Assembly: GCA_023441105.1 (NCBI GenBank)
Contig: JAEZQX010000021.1
Location: 1 to 16,684, forward strand
From: Pseudomonadota bacterium
Lineage (GTDB): Bacteria > Pseudomonadota > Gammaproteobacteria > Burkholderiales > Burkholderiaceae
DNA length: 16,684 nt
Reading direction: 5' to 3'
Part shown: positions 7,309 through 15,696 of the stretch, in pieces
How the letters are laid out: each line of letters begins with the position of its first letter
How positions within the stretch are numbered: the first letter of the stretch is position 1
Program-made: the position numbers and the translations under genes
The notes under the pieces: generated by a model
What the model was told of the DNA's origin: nothing
Seen by the model: the letters and a program-made list of their open reading frames with translations, nothing else
Databases searched by the model: none

Positions 7309-8193
7309 TCAGGGCTTCACGAACGGGTCGCCGAACGGGGCGTCCCTCTTCCGGACGGCCCCGCCGAAGCCAAGCTCGGTCATGTCGGCGCGGAACTGCT
7401 TGTTCGAGCGCGCCTGGTGGCCGCGGGCATCGTTCTCCACCGCCAGCCGCTGCAGCGTGCGGACGCCCATCAGCTCCATTGCGACGTTCACGACCCGCTT
7501 GTTCACGGCCAGGATGTCGGGATCGACCAGTGCCAATCGGGCCGCGAGCGCGGCGACGTGTGCGTCCAGCTGCGCGACTGGATGGCAATGCACAGCAAGG
7601 CCGATCCGGGCCGCATCCGCACCAAGGAGGAGATCGCCGGTCAGCAGCAGGCGCTTGGCCCATTGCGGTCCGACCAGGTAAGTCCACATATGTGACGGCG
7701 GCGAACCCTGCGAGCGGGTTGCCGGAAAGCCGATGCGAGCGTCGTCCGCGACGACCACGAGGTCGCACGCGAACGCCAGGTCGGTTCCACCGGCGAGGCA
7801 ATGCCCGTGCACCTTGGCGATCACCGGCTTGTGGATGTCCATGATCGTGAAGATGTCGGCCTGGTTGCGTTCCATCCGCCAGATGTCATTGTCGTGGCTG
7901 GCCGACGGCACGCGGTAGTCGGCGGCATCGTAGTCGTCCGTGGCGGGTGCACCGGCAGCGGGTTCGGCCTTGTAGTCGACCATGTCGTAGCCCGAGCAGA
8001 AATCGCTGCCCGCGCCCTGAAGCACCACGCAGTGCACGGCCTGGCGGTCGTCCGCTTCCAGCAACGCCTGCCGCAACTCCTGCATCAGCAGGCGGTTCAG
8101 CGCATTGCGCTTCTCCGGTCGGTTCAGCGTGATCGTCGCCACCCCACCGGCGACGTCGAAGAGGATGTGCTCGGTGCTCTTAAGCCATTTCAT
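7309..8193 (-). CDS. Crotonase-family (enoyl-CoA hydratase/isomerase) protein with altered active site
   Basis: This 294-residue protein has the crotonase fold: NRPEKRNAL (24-32), the oxyanion-hole segment DFCSGYD (64-70) and [16 protein letters not shown] (129-144). Of the two glutamates that hydrate enoyl-CoA in rat mitochondrial hydratase (Glu144, Glu164), the first is replaced by Asp138. The second aligns with Ala158 in GFPATRSQG. An insertion of about 30 residues rich in Asp and Ala follows the oxyanion strand (73-103). The later block [21 protein letters not shown] marks a distinct subgroup of annotated enoyl-CoA hydratases. It may be an isomerase, hydrolase or lyase rather than a hydratase. 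The ATG at 8193 has AAGGAG seven bases upstream and overlaps the synthetase gene by 14 bases, so the two are translationally coupled and probably act in sequence. Confidence 0.88.
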   Translation of the reverse strand: MKWLKSTEHILFDVAGGVATITLNRPEKRNALNRLLMQELRQALLEADDRQAVHCVVLQGAGSDFCSGYDMVDYKAEPAAGAPATDDYDAADYRVPSASHDNDIWRMERNQADIFTIMDIHKPVIAKVHGHCLAGGTDLAFACDLVVVADDARIGFPATRSQGSPPSHMWTYLVGPQWAKRLLLTGDLLLGADAARIGLAVHCHPVAQLDAHVAALAARLALVDPDILAVNKRVVNVAMELMGVRTLQRLAVENDARGHQARSNKQFRADMTELGFGGAVRKRDAPFGDPFVKP

Positions 8194-10357
8194 TGCCTGC
8201 TCCTTCCGGCGCTACAGCCGGGACCGGCTTTGCCTGGCGGACCACGAGGGCATCGACCGCGTGGATCTGCCCGTTGTGGCCGCAAATAAGGGGATTGACG
8301 TCGAGCTCCAGCAACTCGCCGCGCATGTCGTCGACCATCGTCGAGATGCGGCTCACGACGTCCGCGAGCCGCTCCAGGTCGACGGCCGGAAGGCCACGCA
8401 CGCCTCGCAGCACCTGCGCACCGCGCAGGTCCAGCAGCATGGCGTGCGCCTCCTCGCGCGAAACCGGTACGGGAGCGATGGATACGTCGGCCAGCAACTC
8501 GACGAACACGCCACCGAGGCCGACGACGAGCAGCGGCCCGAACTGGGGATCGCGCCGGGCACCGACAATCACCTCGACGCCTGCCTTGATCATCGGCTGC
8601 ACCAGCACACCGGCCACGCGCGCTTGTGGCGCGGCAAGCGAGACGCTCTCCATCATCTCGCCATAGGCCTGAATCGCTTCGTCGCGGGACCGGATGCCAA
8701 GCCGAACGCCGCCGATGTCGCTCTTGTGATGCACGTCCGGCGATTCGATCTTCATCACTACCGGGTAACCCATGGCATCGGCGGCGGCCACAGCTTCAGC
8801 CGCGCTGGTCGCGACAGCATCGGTCACGACCTGCACGCCATAAAGGGCCAGCAGTTGCTTGGCTTCGCGTTCACCGAGGGTCGGCGAGGCGCAGCGATCC
8901 CAAAGCTCCGCCGCGGCCCTGCGCTGCGCGGCCGGTATGTCGGCGAACGTGCGGCGAAGCTGCTTCCAGGCGTGGTGATCGTGCCAGGCACGCAGCGTGG
9001 CGAAGCACCGGTCCATCGAGTGGAAGACCGGCACGCGCTCGCTCTGTTCGAATTCGATGGCGCCGGGGCCTTCATGCCACTGGCTGACCCAAACGGCGCA
9101 GACCGGCTTGCCGCTGCGCCTGCCCGTTTCCTCGTAGACGGCGACACGCGCGGCCAGCGCCTGCGCCGCCCACGGGTGCGTCGTGACGAGCGCTCCATAG
9201 TCGTCGCTCATCGCGAAGGCTTCGCAGCAGGCCGCCAGCGAACCGGGACTGCCCAGCACCTGCGCCGTCAGGTCGCACGGGTTGCGTGTCGAGCCATAGC
9301 TGGGAATATGCTGCTGCAGGACGGCCAGCGTAGCCGCGTCCGGTTGCGGCAGCGGGACTCGGTTCTCCTCGGCCTTGTCGGTGGCCATGATGCCGGTCCC
9401 ACCGGAGGAGGAGACGATGGCCACGCCCTTGGCGCGCGGGGGCGGCGCCTTCGAGAAGAAGCTCGCCGTCTCGACCAGGGCCTCCAAGGAGTCGACGAGG
9501 ACGACGCCTGCGCTGCGCAGCACCGCGCGGTAGGCGCTGTCGGAGCCCGCAAGCGAGCCGGTGTGCGACATCGCCGCCTGGGCGCCCTGATCGCCCGTCG
9601 CCGTCTTGTACATGACGACGACCTTCTCACGGCTCGAGGCGAGAGCCGCTGCCTCGACGATGCGCAAGGGCGCGCTGCTTCCTTCGAACACGCACGCGAT
9701 GGCGCTGCAGGCGGGCTCGTCCGCGAGGTAGGCGATCAGGTCCGCCGTGTCCACATCGCAACCATTGCCGAACGTCAGCACGTGGCTGATCGCCACGCCG
9801 CGCCGGCGCGCCTGGGACATCGCGATGCCGATCGCGCCGGACTGGCTCACGACGCCGATGCCGCGCCGCACCGCCACGTCGCCTCCGGTGAAGTCCGCGA
9901 AAGAGAGCACCAGCTTCTTCGTGTGGTTCGCGATGCCGAGGCAGTTCGGGCCGAACACCGCGATGCCGGTCCGGCGGGCGATGCGGGCGATGCGCTCCTG
10001 CCGCTCGGAATCCCCGACTTCGCCGAAGCCCGAGGCGTAGACGACCACCCCGCCCACGCCCGCATCAGCGCACTCCGTGACCAGCGCTTCCGTCTGGTCG
10101 CCCGGCGTGGCGAGGACGACGCAGTCGGGCACCTTCGGCAGGTCCGACACCGACGGGTAGGTGCGCCCCTGCGACAGCGCGGCGCTGCTCCGGCTGACCA
10201 GCAGGACCTCGCCGTCGAAGCCGGCAAGGTTGTCCAGCGTACGGGCGCCGAACGAGCCGGGACGATTGGATGCACCGACGACGGCGATGGTGCGGGGCGC
10301 CAATGCGCGCTCGAGCGCATCCCGCCGCTTGAACGTGCCGCTCACCGGCCGTGTCAT
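8180..10357 (-). CDS. ADP-forming acyl-CoA synthetase, single chain
   Basis: This 725-residue protein joins the alpha and beta parts of NDP-forming acyl-CoA synthetases. Residues 15-140 form a CoA-binding Rossmann domain (AVVGASNRPGSFG, VFGPNCLG). Residues 160-460 are two succinyl-CoA-ligase-like flavodoxin domains with the phospho-His segment MSHTGSLAGSD (His265). Residues 490-705 are an ATP-grasp domain with YPVVMKIESPDVHHKSDIGGV, carrying the second relay His (543/544), and LDVNPL near the end. It makes acyl-CoA from acid, CoA and ATP through phosphohistidine. The order CoA-binding to ATP-grasp matches the Acd and FerA type. No acetyltransferase (GNAT) domain is attached, so it is not a Pat protein acetylase. 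Its ATG has GGAG seven bases upstream overlapping the Bug stop. Substrate unknown. Confidence 0.92.
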   Translation of the reverse strand: MTRPVSGTFKRRDALERALAPRTIAVVGASNRPGSFGARTLDNLAGFDGEVLLVSRSSAALSQGRTYPSVSDLPKVPDCVVLATPGDQTEALVTECADAGVGGVVVYASGFGEVGDSERQERIARIARRTGIAVFGPNCLGIANHTKKLVLSFADFTGGDVAVRRGIGVVSQSGAIGIAMSQARRRGVAISHVLTFGNGCDVDTADLIAYLADEPACSAIACVFEGSSAPLRIVEAAALASSREKVVVMYKTATGDQGAQAAMSHTGSLAGSDSAYRAVLRSAGVVLVDSLEALVETASFFSKAPPPRAKGVAIVSSSGGTGIMATDKAEENRVPLPQPDAATLAVLQQHIPSYGSTRNPCDLTAQVLGSPGSLAACCEAFAMSDDYGALVTTHPWAAQALAARVAVYEETGRRSGKPVCAVWVSQWHEGPGAIEFEQSERVPVFHSMDRCFATLRAWHDHHAWKQLRRTFADIPAAQRRAAAELWDRCASPTLGEREAKQLLALYGVQVVTDAVATSAAEAVAAADAMGYPVVMKIESPDVHHKSDIGGVRLGIRSRDEAIQAYGEMMESVSLAAPQARVAGVLVQPMIKAGVEVIVGARRDPQFGPLLVVGLGGVFVELLADVSIAPVPVSREEAHAMLLDLRGAQVLRGVRGLPAVDLERLADVVSRISTMVDDMRGELLELDVNPLICGHNGQIHAVDALVVRQAKPVPAVAPEGAGNEMA

Positions 10358-10361
10358 TCGC

Positions 10362-11363
10362 TCACTCCACCTTCACGTTGATACGTTTGACGAGATCTCC
10401 GTACCGGCGCGACTCGTCCGCGACGCGCGCGCTGAACTCCTGCGGTGACAGGGTCCAGATGCGTCCCTGCGCGGACAGCGCCGGGCGGAACTTCGGATCG
10501 GCGGTGATGGCGCGAATGTGCGCGCCGAGTGCTTCCACGATGTCGGCCGGCGTTCCCGCGGGCGCCAGGATCGCCGTCCAGGCGACGATTCCCATCTCCG
10601 GCATGTCGACGTCGGTCACCGACGGAACTTGCGGCAGGTCGGGCCAGCGTTCGCTGTCGGTCACCGCGAGCGCCCGCAGCCTGCCTTCCTTGATCAGCGG
10701 CGCATTGGAGATCGGGCCGACGGTGTAGTCGACCTCACCCCCGAGCAGCGCCACGTCCGCCGGCGCGGAGCCTCGGAACGGCACATGCAGCGATTGAAAG
10801 CCGAGGGAGGTGCTCAACTGCGCGGCGGCGAGGTGCGTCAGGTTGCCGTTGCCCGCGGACCCATAGGACAGACCATCCGGCTTGGAGGCGGCGACGCGCT
10901 TGAGGTCCTTGAGCGTGTGGACGGATTTCATCAGCGGCTGGTTCGGATTGACGGCCACCACCAGCGGCACCGACACGATCGGCGTGACGAAGCTGAAGTC
11001 GTTCTGCGGAACGTAGCCGAGGTTGCTGTACAGGTGTGGATTCACTGTCAGCGGGCTGGAGGTGGAGATCAGGAGCGTGAATCCGTCGGGCTTGGCCCTG
11101 GCGACAGCCGCCGCGGCGAGCATGCCGTTGGCGCCCGTCTTGTTTTCGACTACGAAGGTGCCGCCGGTGCGTTGGCTCAAGGCGGTCGCAACGGTGCGCG
11201 ACACCAAGTCCGCGGTGCTGCCCGGAGCGAAGCCGACGACGATGGTCACCGGGCGCTGCGGCCACGCCGTGGCCGGTGACTGCGTTTGCGCTCCAGCGGT
11301 GGTGGAGGCTGCGCAGGCGAGGCCGACGGCCGCCCACGCGAGGATGCGATGGATCTTATTCAT
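10362..11363 (-). CDS. Bug/TctC-family extracytoplasmic solute-binding protein
   Basis: This 333-residue protein has a signal peptide ending in AGAQ near residue 25 and a mature part with the Bug signatures. WPQRPVTIVVGFAPGSTAD, VVENKTGANGMLAAAAVA, the PDGFTLL strand, and GEVDYTVGPISNAPLIKEGRLRALAV followed by PDLPQVPS are all present. Bug proteins bind carboxylates or related small molecules in the periplasm, some for tripartite tricarboxylate transporters and many as orphans. No TctA or TctB gene is in the window, so this is an orphan or is served by a distant permease. The ATG at 11363 has a strong AAAGGAG site six bases upstream. It lies between the carboxylase (45-base gap) and the synthetase (4-base gap), so it is part of the operon and probably binds the pathway's substrate. 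Its abundance in such operons supports the Burkholderiales assignment. Confidence 0.93.
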   Translation of the reverse strand: MNKIHRILAWAAVGLACAASTTAGAQTQSPATAWPQRPVTIVVGFAPGSTADLVSRTVATALSQRTGGTFVVENKTGANGMLAAAAVARAKPDGFTLLISTSSPLTVNPHLYSNLGYVPQNDFSFVTPIVSVPLVVAVNPNQPLMKSVHTLKDLKRVAASKPDGLSYGSAGNGNLTHLAAAQLSTSLGFQSLHVPFRGSAPADVALLGGEVDYTVGPISNAPLIKEGRLRALAVTDSERWPDLPQVPSVTDVDMPEMGIVAWTAILAPAGTPADIVEALGAHIRAITADPKFRPALSAQGRIWTLSPQEFSARVADESRRYGDLVKRINVKVE

Positions 11364-11408
11364 GCTGTCTCCTTTTGACGAATTTCTCGTTCAGGGTTGA
11401 ATGCTCGT

Positions 11409-14400
11409 TCACCAGGCGTCGAGATCTGGCGCGTGGGCCGCGGAGGAGTGCGCCGGCTGCCGGCGCGCGGCATGGAGGCCGTCGACGAGCCACGCGCGCG
11501 TGTGCGCCGGGTCGATGACGTCGTCGATGCTCAGGTATGGCGCTATGTTCACGGCCTTGTTGCGCTCGTAGAGGCGGTCCACGTACTGCTTGAGGCGCGC
11601 CTGGCGCTCGCCGGCGTCTTCGATCGCCTCGAGCTCGCGCCGGTGCCCAAGGCGCGCCTGGCCTTCCAGCCCCATGGAGCCGAACTCGCCCGTGGGCCAT
11701 GCGACCGCGAACACCGAACCCGCAAAGCACCCAGCCCCCATTGCCATCCCACCCAGCCCGTAGGCCTTGCGCAAGACGATCGTGAAGAACGGTACCTGCA
11801 GTTTCGGCCCGGCCAGGAAGATGCGCGCCACGTGTCGCACAAGCGCGGTGCGCTCTGCATCGGGACCGACCATGAAGCCTGGCGTGTCGCACAAGGACAC
11901 GATCGGAAGCCCGAAGGTGTTGCACAGCTTCATGAAACGCGTGAGCTTGTCGGCCTCTTCCGCACCGATCGCCCCGCCGTTGGCACGTGAATCGTTGGCC
12001 ACGACGCCCACCGCACGGCCCTCGATGCGCGCAAAGCCCGTGTACACGCCGCGGCCGAAGGCGTGGCGCAACTCGAGGCCCGAGTCGATGTCGACGATAC
12101 GATGGATGACGTCTCGCACCTGGTACGCGCGCGTGCGGCGCTCCGGGATGGCTTCGCGCAGGGGCTCCTGCGGAGCGCACGACCAGTGCGTCACGTCACC
12201 CTGGAAGTAGGCGAGGTACTTCTTGGCGACCGAAACCGCCTGCGCCTCATCATCGACGAGGACGTCCACGACGCCCTGTCGCGCGTGCATGTCGGCCGGG
12301 CCGACATCCCCCGTCTTGACGCGGCCCAGTCCCGCGCCTTCGATCATCACGGGGCCACCCATGCCGATCGACGCGTTGCGGGTCGAGATCGTGACGTCGC
12401 AGCAGCCCAGCATGGCGGCACTGGCCGCAAAGCAGGGTCCGGATACGATGCCCACCAGCGGCACGAGGCCGCTCAGGCGGCCCAGCTTCCAGAAGGTCGG
12501 GTTCGCCAGGTTTACGCCGGCGAAGTTGTCGGTGTCCAGCGCCCGCCCGCCGCCGCCCTCGGTGAAGAGCACCAGCGGCAGGCGGTGCTGCTCCGCCTGC
12601 TCAAACAGGCGGTCGAGCTTCTTGTGACCGATGAAGCCCTGCGTGCCGCTGAACACCGTGTAGTCGGACGTGCCGACGAAGCAGCGGCTGCGCTCCGGCC
12701 CGAACAGGTTGCCGTTGATCGACGCGAGGCCGTAGATGAAGCCGTCCGCAGGGCTGATGCGCTGCAGTTCCTCGAAGCTGCGCGAGGTGCGCTGTGCTGC
12801 AACGGCGAGCGCGCCGTACTCGCGGAACGAGCCGGGATCGCAGAGATCGGCGAGGTTTTCGCGCGCCGTGCGCTGGCCTGTGGCGTGACGACGTGCCACT
12901 GCTTCGGGCCGGCTTTCGTCGAGGGTGAGCGCATGGCGCGCGCGGACGTCCTCGAGGTCCGCCCGCGGCCCGGAGGCGACAAGCCGTTCGGTGCGCGTCG
13001 TGGCCTCAGCGGACCCATCCGGCTCCAGCACCACGAGCAACTGACCCGGCGTCACCTGGTCCCCGCGCGAGACGAGGACCTCGCGCACCCAGCCGGCCGC
13101 CGGCAATGCGATGGTGTGCTCCATCTTCATCGCATCCAGCACCAGCAATTGCTGGCCGGCCTCCACCCGCTGCCCAGTCGTGACGCTGACCTCGGCCACC
13201 TTGGCGCGCATCTCGGAGACGACCGGCTCCAAGCCCTCGGCCACCTCTGCTTCGGCGGTCTCGGCCGCCGGTATCCCAGTGTCTTGAAGCGCCCCGTTCG
13301 GCTGCTGCGACTTGCGGCGAGTCGGGTGGGCACCGTCCGCCCGCATGAGGGACGGCGCGAACTCCTCCAGGAAGGATGTCGATGCGGGGACTTCCCGAAA
13401 GGCCGGGAGCACGAGCAGGTTCTGAAGGAACTGCAGGTTGTTCTCGACGCCGGCCAGGGTGAACTCCCCGGCGGCGCGGTAGGCACGGTCCACCGTATCG
13501 CCGAAGTGCGGGGAGCGCGACGTCACGATCACCTTGGCCAGCAGAGAGTCGAAATTGCGGCTCGGGGCATAGCCGGTGAAGCAGTGCGTGTCCACGCGCA
13601 CACCCGGCCCTGCGGGCGGCTCGAAGAACTGGATCACACCCGTTGAAGGAGGCGGCGCCGCCGCAGTCATGTCCTCCATGAGCACGCGCAACTGCATGGC
13701 ATACCCGGGATAGAAGCGCACCTGCTCCTGCGAGATCCCGAGGTCTCGTAACGTCTCTCCCGCGGCCAGACGGATCTGCGAGGCGACGATGTCCACGCCC
13801 GTCACCTCCTCGGTGACGGTGTGCTCCACCTGCAGGCGGGGATTCGCCTCCATGAAGAAGAACGGAGGCTCCTGCCGGCGGGGTTCCAGCGGCACAAGAA
13901 ACTCGAAGGTGCCGGCGGTCTCGTAGCGGCTCTCCCGCGCCAACGCGAGCGCGGCATCAGTGATCTGCCGCCGCACCGCGGGATCGAGCCAGGGACTGGG
14001 CGCGATCTCGACGATCTTCTGGTGGCGTCGCTGGATGCTGCAGTCACGGTCGCCCAAGTGGACGGCGTGGCGGCCGTCACCGAGCACCTGGACCTCGATG
14101 TGCCGCGCGGCCGGGATGACCTGCTCCACATACAGCTCTGCATGGCCGAAGGCCTTGTCCGCCTCCGATGCGCATTGCGCATAGGCGGCATCGAGTTCCG
14201 CAACTGAGGCTACTCGGCGCATGCCGCGGCCGCCGCCGCCGGAGATGGCCTTGACCATGATCCCCGTGCCGTCCGGCAGCGAGCGCATGAAGGCGCGCGC
14301 ATCCACGAGCGAGGTTGGGCCGGCAGTGCCGCGAGGGATCGGCACATGCCGTGCCTCTGCGAACTCGCGGGCTCGGCCCTTGTCGCCGAACAGCCGCAGG

Positions 14401-14726
14401 CTGGCTTCCGATGGGCCGATGAAGGCGATGCCCGCGGCGCGGCAATCGCGGGCGAAGTCCGCGTTCTCGCTCAGGAATCCGTAGCCGGGATGGATCGCGT
14501 CGCAGCCCGTGCGCGCCGCCGCGGCGAGCAGCGCCCGGATGTCCAGGTAGGCGCCCGGGCCGCTCGCGTGCAGCGTCACGTCCGCATCGCTCATCCGGCC
14601 ATGCATTGCGCCGACATCGTCCTGCGAGCTGACGGAGACGCTCTGGATCCGGAGATCCGCCGCGGCACGCGCGATGCGAACCGCGATCTCACCGCGGTTC
14701 GCGATGAGGATTCGCTTGAACGGCAT
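11409..14726 (-). CDS. Single-chain biotin-dependent acyl-CoA carboxylase (BC-BCCP-CT)
   Basis: One 1105-residue chain holds the full reaction. Residues 1-455 are biotin carboxylase: FKRILIANRGEIAVRI, HPGYGFLSEN (79-88), the ATP glycine loop SGGGGRGMR (162-170), FMEANPRLQVEHTVTE (291-306). Residues 500-570 are the biotinyl domain with AMKM, biotin on Lys534 (LDAMKMEH, Asp in place of the usual Glu). Residues 590-1085 are both carboxyltransferase halves, with GGGGRAL (724-730), GPCFAASAAML, then FGRGVYTGFARIEG, NDSRANGGAIGAEEADK and CDTPGFMVGP. The 45-residue linker is too short for the BT domain of two-subunit MCC/PCC/GCC. The layout and size fit the single-chain long-chain acyl-CoA carboxylases. 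The start is the ATG at 14726, five bases after the dioxygenase stop; the frame continues upstream only as an antisense-like shadow. It carboxylates an acyl- or enoyl-CoA of unknown identity. Confidence 0.92.
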   Translation of the reverse strand: MPFKRILIANRGEIAVRIARAAADLRIQSVSVSSQDDVGAMHGRMSDADVTLHASGPGAYLDIRALLAAAARTGCDAIHPGYGFLSENADFARDCRAAGIAFIGPSEASLRLFGDKGRAREFAEARHVPIPRGTAGPTSLVDARAFMRSLPDGTGIMVKAISGGGGRGMRRVASVAELDAAYAQCASEADKAFGHAELYVEQVIPAARHIEVQVLGDGRHAVHLGDRDCSIQRRHQKIVEIAPSPWLDPAVRRQITDAALALARESRYETAGTFEFLVPLEPRRQEPPFFFMEANPRLQVEHTVTEEVTGVDIVASQIRLAAGETLRDLGISQEQVRFYPGYAMQLRVLMEDMTAAAPPPSTGVIQFFEPPAGPGVRVDTHCFTGYAPSRNFDSLLAKVIVTSRSPHFGDTVDRAYRAAGEFTLAGVENNLQFLQNLLVLPAFREVPASTSFLEEFAPSLMRADGAHPTRRKSQQPNGALQDTGIPAAETAEAEVAEGLEPVVSEMRAKVAEVSVTTGQRVEAGQQLLVLDAMKMEHTIALPAAGWVREVLVSRGDQVTPGQLLVVLEPDGSAEATTRTERLVASGPRADLEDVRARHALTLDESRPEAVARRHATGQRTARENLADLCDPGSFREYGALAVAAQRTSRSFEELQRISPADGFIYGLASINGNLFGPERSRCFVGTSDYTVFSGTQGFIGHKKLDRLFEQAEQHRLPLVLFTEGGGGRALDTDNFAGVNLANPTFWKLGRLSGLVPLVGIVSGPCFAASAAMLGCCDVTISTRNASIGMGGPVMIEGAGLGRVKTGDVGPADMHARQGVVDVLVDDEAQAVSVAKKYLAYFQGDVTHWSCAPQEPLREAIPERRTRAYQVRDVIHRIVDIDSGLELRHAFGRGVYTGFARIEGRAVGVVANDSRANGGAIGAEEADKLTRFMKLCNTFGLPIVSLCDTPGFMVGPDAERTALVRHVARIFLAGPKLQVPFFTIVLRKAYGLGGMAMGAGCFAGSVFAVAWPTGEFGSMGLEGQARLGHRRELEAIEDAGERQARLKQYVDRLYERNKAVNIAPYLSIDDVIDPAHTRAWLVDGLHAARRQPAHSSAAHAPDLDAW

Positions 14727-14731
14727 CTTCT

Positions 14732-15577
14732 TCAGGCCGGTGCCAGTTGCGCCTTGGCGCGGGCGGCAGCCTCCAGCGCGGCCACCTCCGGGGAATCCAG
14801 CGACACGGCCCGCAGGGTGCGGGGCTGCGACGGGTCGAAGGTCGTGCGGGCGTGCTGAAGCATCACGTTGTCCCAGAGGATGAGGTCGTGCAGCTTCCAC
14901 ACGTGCGTGTAGATGAACTCCTCGCGCTCGATGCAGGCCCACAACTGCTTGAGCATGGCGCGGAACTCCGGCCGCTCCATGCCGGGGATGTCCTTCGCCA
15001 CCGCCCGGCTCACCATCAGCACCGGCTTGCCGGAAGGCCCGTGGCGCCCAACGATCGGCCGGGTGTGTTCGTCCATCCACTGCTGCCCATCGCGCTCGTA
15101 GACGACGGCGTGGCGGGCACAGAGGTTGTCGATACGCACGCGAAGATCCACGGGCAGTGATTCGTACACCGCGTTCACGTTCGAGAACAGCGTGTTGCCG
15201 CCTTCGGTGGGCAGCTGCAGGGCATGCAACGCACGCGCCTTCAGCGGCCACTCGAGAAAGGTCAGGTCGGAATGAAAGGACAGCTCGCCGTCACCGAAGA
15301 TCACGTCACCGTTGCGGTTCGACACCAGCGCGGAGCGACGTCCCGCCTTCGCATAGCCCTTGCCGCCGCGCCCCGAGACGACGCCGACCAGCTCGCAGAG
15401 TTTGACCTGCTGCGCTTCGGTGAGTTCCTGCCCGCGGATCAGGACCAGGTAGTGGCGCTCGAAGGCGCTGCGGATCGCGCCGGCGACCTCCGGATCGTCG
15501 ACCTCTCGTGGATCCAGGCCGACTATCTCGGCACCGACATGCCGCGACAGCGGACGGATGGAAAAGCGGTTGCCCAT
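14732..15577 (-). CDS. TauD/TfdA-family Fe(II)/2-oxoglutarate dioxygenase
   Basis: This 281-residue cytoplasmic enzyme carries the iron triad His102-x-Asp104 (SFHSDLTFLEWP) and distal His242 (WDNVMLQHARTTFD). The 2-oxoglutarate-binding arginine is in RTLRAVSL (Arg253 or Arg256). Members couple 2-oxoglutarate decarboxylation to hydroxylation of substrates such as taurine, 2,4-D, alkyl sulfates or other acids, often releasing a leaving group. Length and spacing are normal for the family. The ATG at 15577 follows a purine-rich AGAGGAG site. As the first gene after the divergent regulator it probably starts the pathway. I cannot tell which substrate it takes; the lack of sulfur-starvation genes nearby argues weakly against simple taurine use. 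Confidence 0.92.
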   Translation of the reverse strand: MGNRFSIRPLSRHVGAEIVGLDPREVDDPEVAGAIRSAFERHYLVLIRGQELTEAQQVKLCELVGVVSGRGGKGYAKAGRRSALVSNRNGDVIFGDGELSFHSDLTFLEWPLKARALHALQLPTEGGNTLFSNVNAVYESLPVDLRVRIDNLCARHAVVYERDGQQWMDEHTRPIVGRHGPSGKPVLMVSRAVAKDIPGMERPEFRAMLKQLWACIEREEFIYTHVWKLHDLILWDNVMLQHARTTFDPSQPRTLRAVSLDSPEVAALEAAARAKAQLAPA

Positions 15578-15612
15578 GTCTCCTCTTTCATCATGGCGAT
15601 TGCGACAAGGCC

Positions 15613-15641
15613 ATGTTAGGCAGCGTATCCCCCAGGAACAA
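15613..15641 (-). promoter_or_regulatory. Possible promoter of the catabolic operon
   Basis: On the minus strand TTGTTC (15641-15636) and TAACAT (15618-15613) lie 17 bases apart, giving a start of transcription about 30 bases before the dioxygenase ATG. Matches are three and four of six, so this is a weak, possibly activator-dependent promoter. Confidence 0.3.
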
Positions 15642-15659
15642 GGCGACCAGGCGCCATGA

Positions 15660-15674
15660 GTTCACATAGCGAAC
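15660..15674. promoter_or_regulatory. Candidate IclR-family operator, GTTC-N7-GAAC
   Basis: GTTCACATAGCGAAC has perfect outer arms (GTTC/GAAC) and one further matched inner pair. It resembles the 15-bp sites of aromatic-pathway IclR proteins such as PcaR/PcaU (GTTCGATAATCGCAC) in size and in the GTTC arm. It overlaps the -35 element of the iclR promoter and lies about 19 bases upstream of the candidate operon -35, so one site could repress the regulator and control the operon. Confidence 0.5.
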
Positions 15675-15690
15675 CGTTGCCCTGTATGAT
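15661..15690 (+). promoter_or_regulatory. Sigma-70 promoter of the iclR-family gene
   Basis: TTCACA (15661-15666) and TATGAT (15685-15690) each match consensus at five of six positions with 18 bases between them. Transcription starting about seven bases after the -10 falls at 15697, the A of the iclR ATG, so the transcript may be leaderless. The GTTC-N7-GAAC repeat covers the -35, which suggests autorepression. Confidence 0.55.
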
Positions 15691-15696
15691 GGACAC

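Noticed and set aside
6044..7681. 545-codon plus-strand frame, and similar frames at 3907-6120 and 12063-13646
   Set aside because: These are antisense or out-of-frame readings of well-supported genes (HpsN-like, permease/SDR and carboxylase), with compositions typical of GC-rich complement frames.
7309..10357. Synthetase-crotonase pair as a ferulate (FerA-FerB) pathway
   Set aside because: An ADP-forming synthetase next to a crotonase recalls FerA-FerB, but there is no vanillin dehydrogenase, the crotonase lacks usual catalytic residues, and the carboxylase and dioxygenase do not fit that route.
8105..10381. 758-codon open frame on the plus strand
   Set aside because: It is antisense to the acyl-CoA synthetase, whose domains and active residues are intact; the plus-strand product has no recognisable motif.
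14727..15251. N-terminal extension of the carboxylase frame
   Set aside because: The extra residues are read out of frame through the dioxygenase gene and resemble no domain. The biotin carboxylase N-terminus begins normally at the ATG at 14726.
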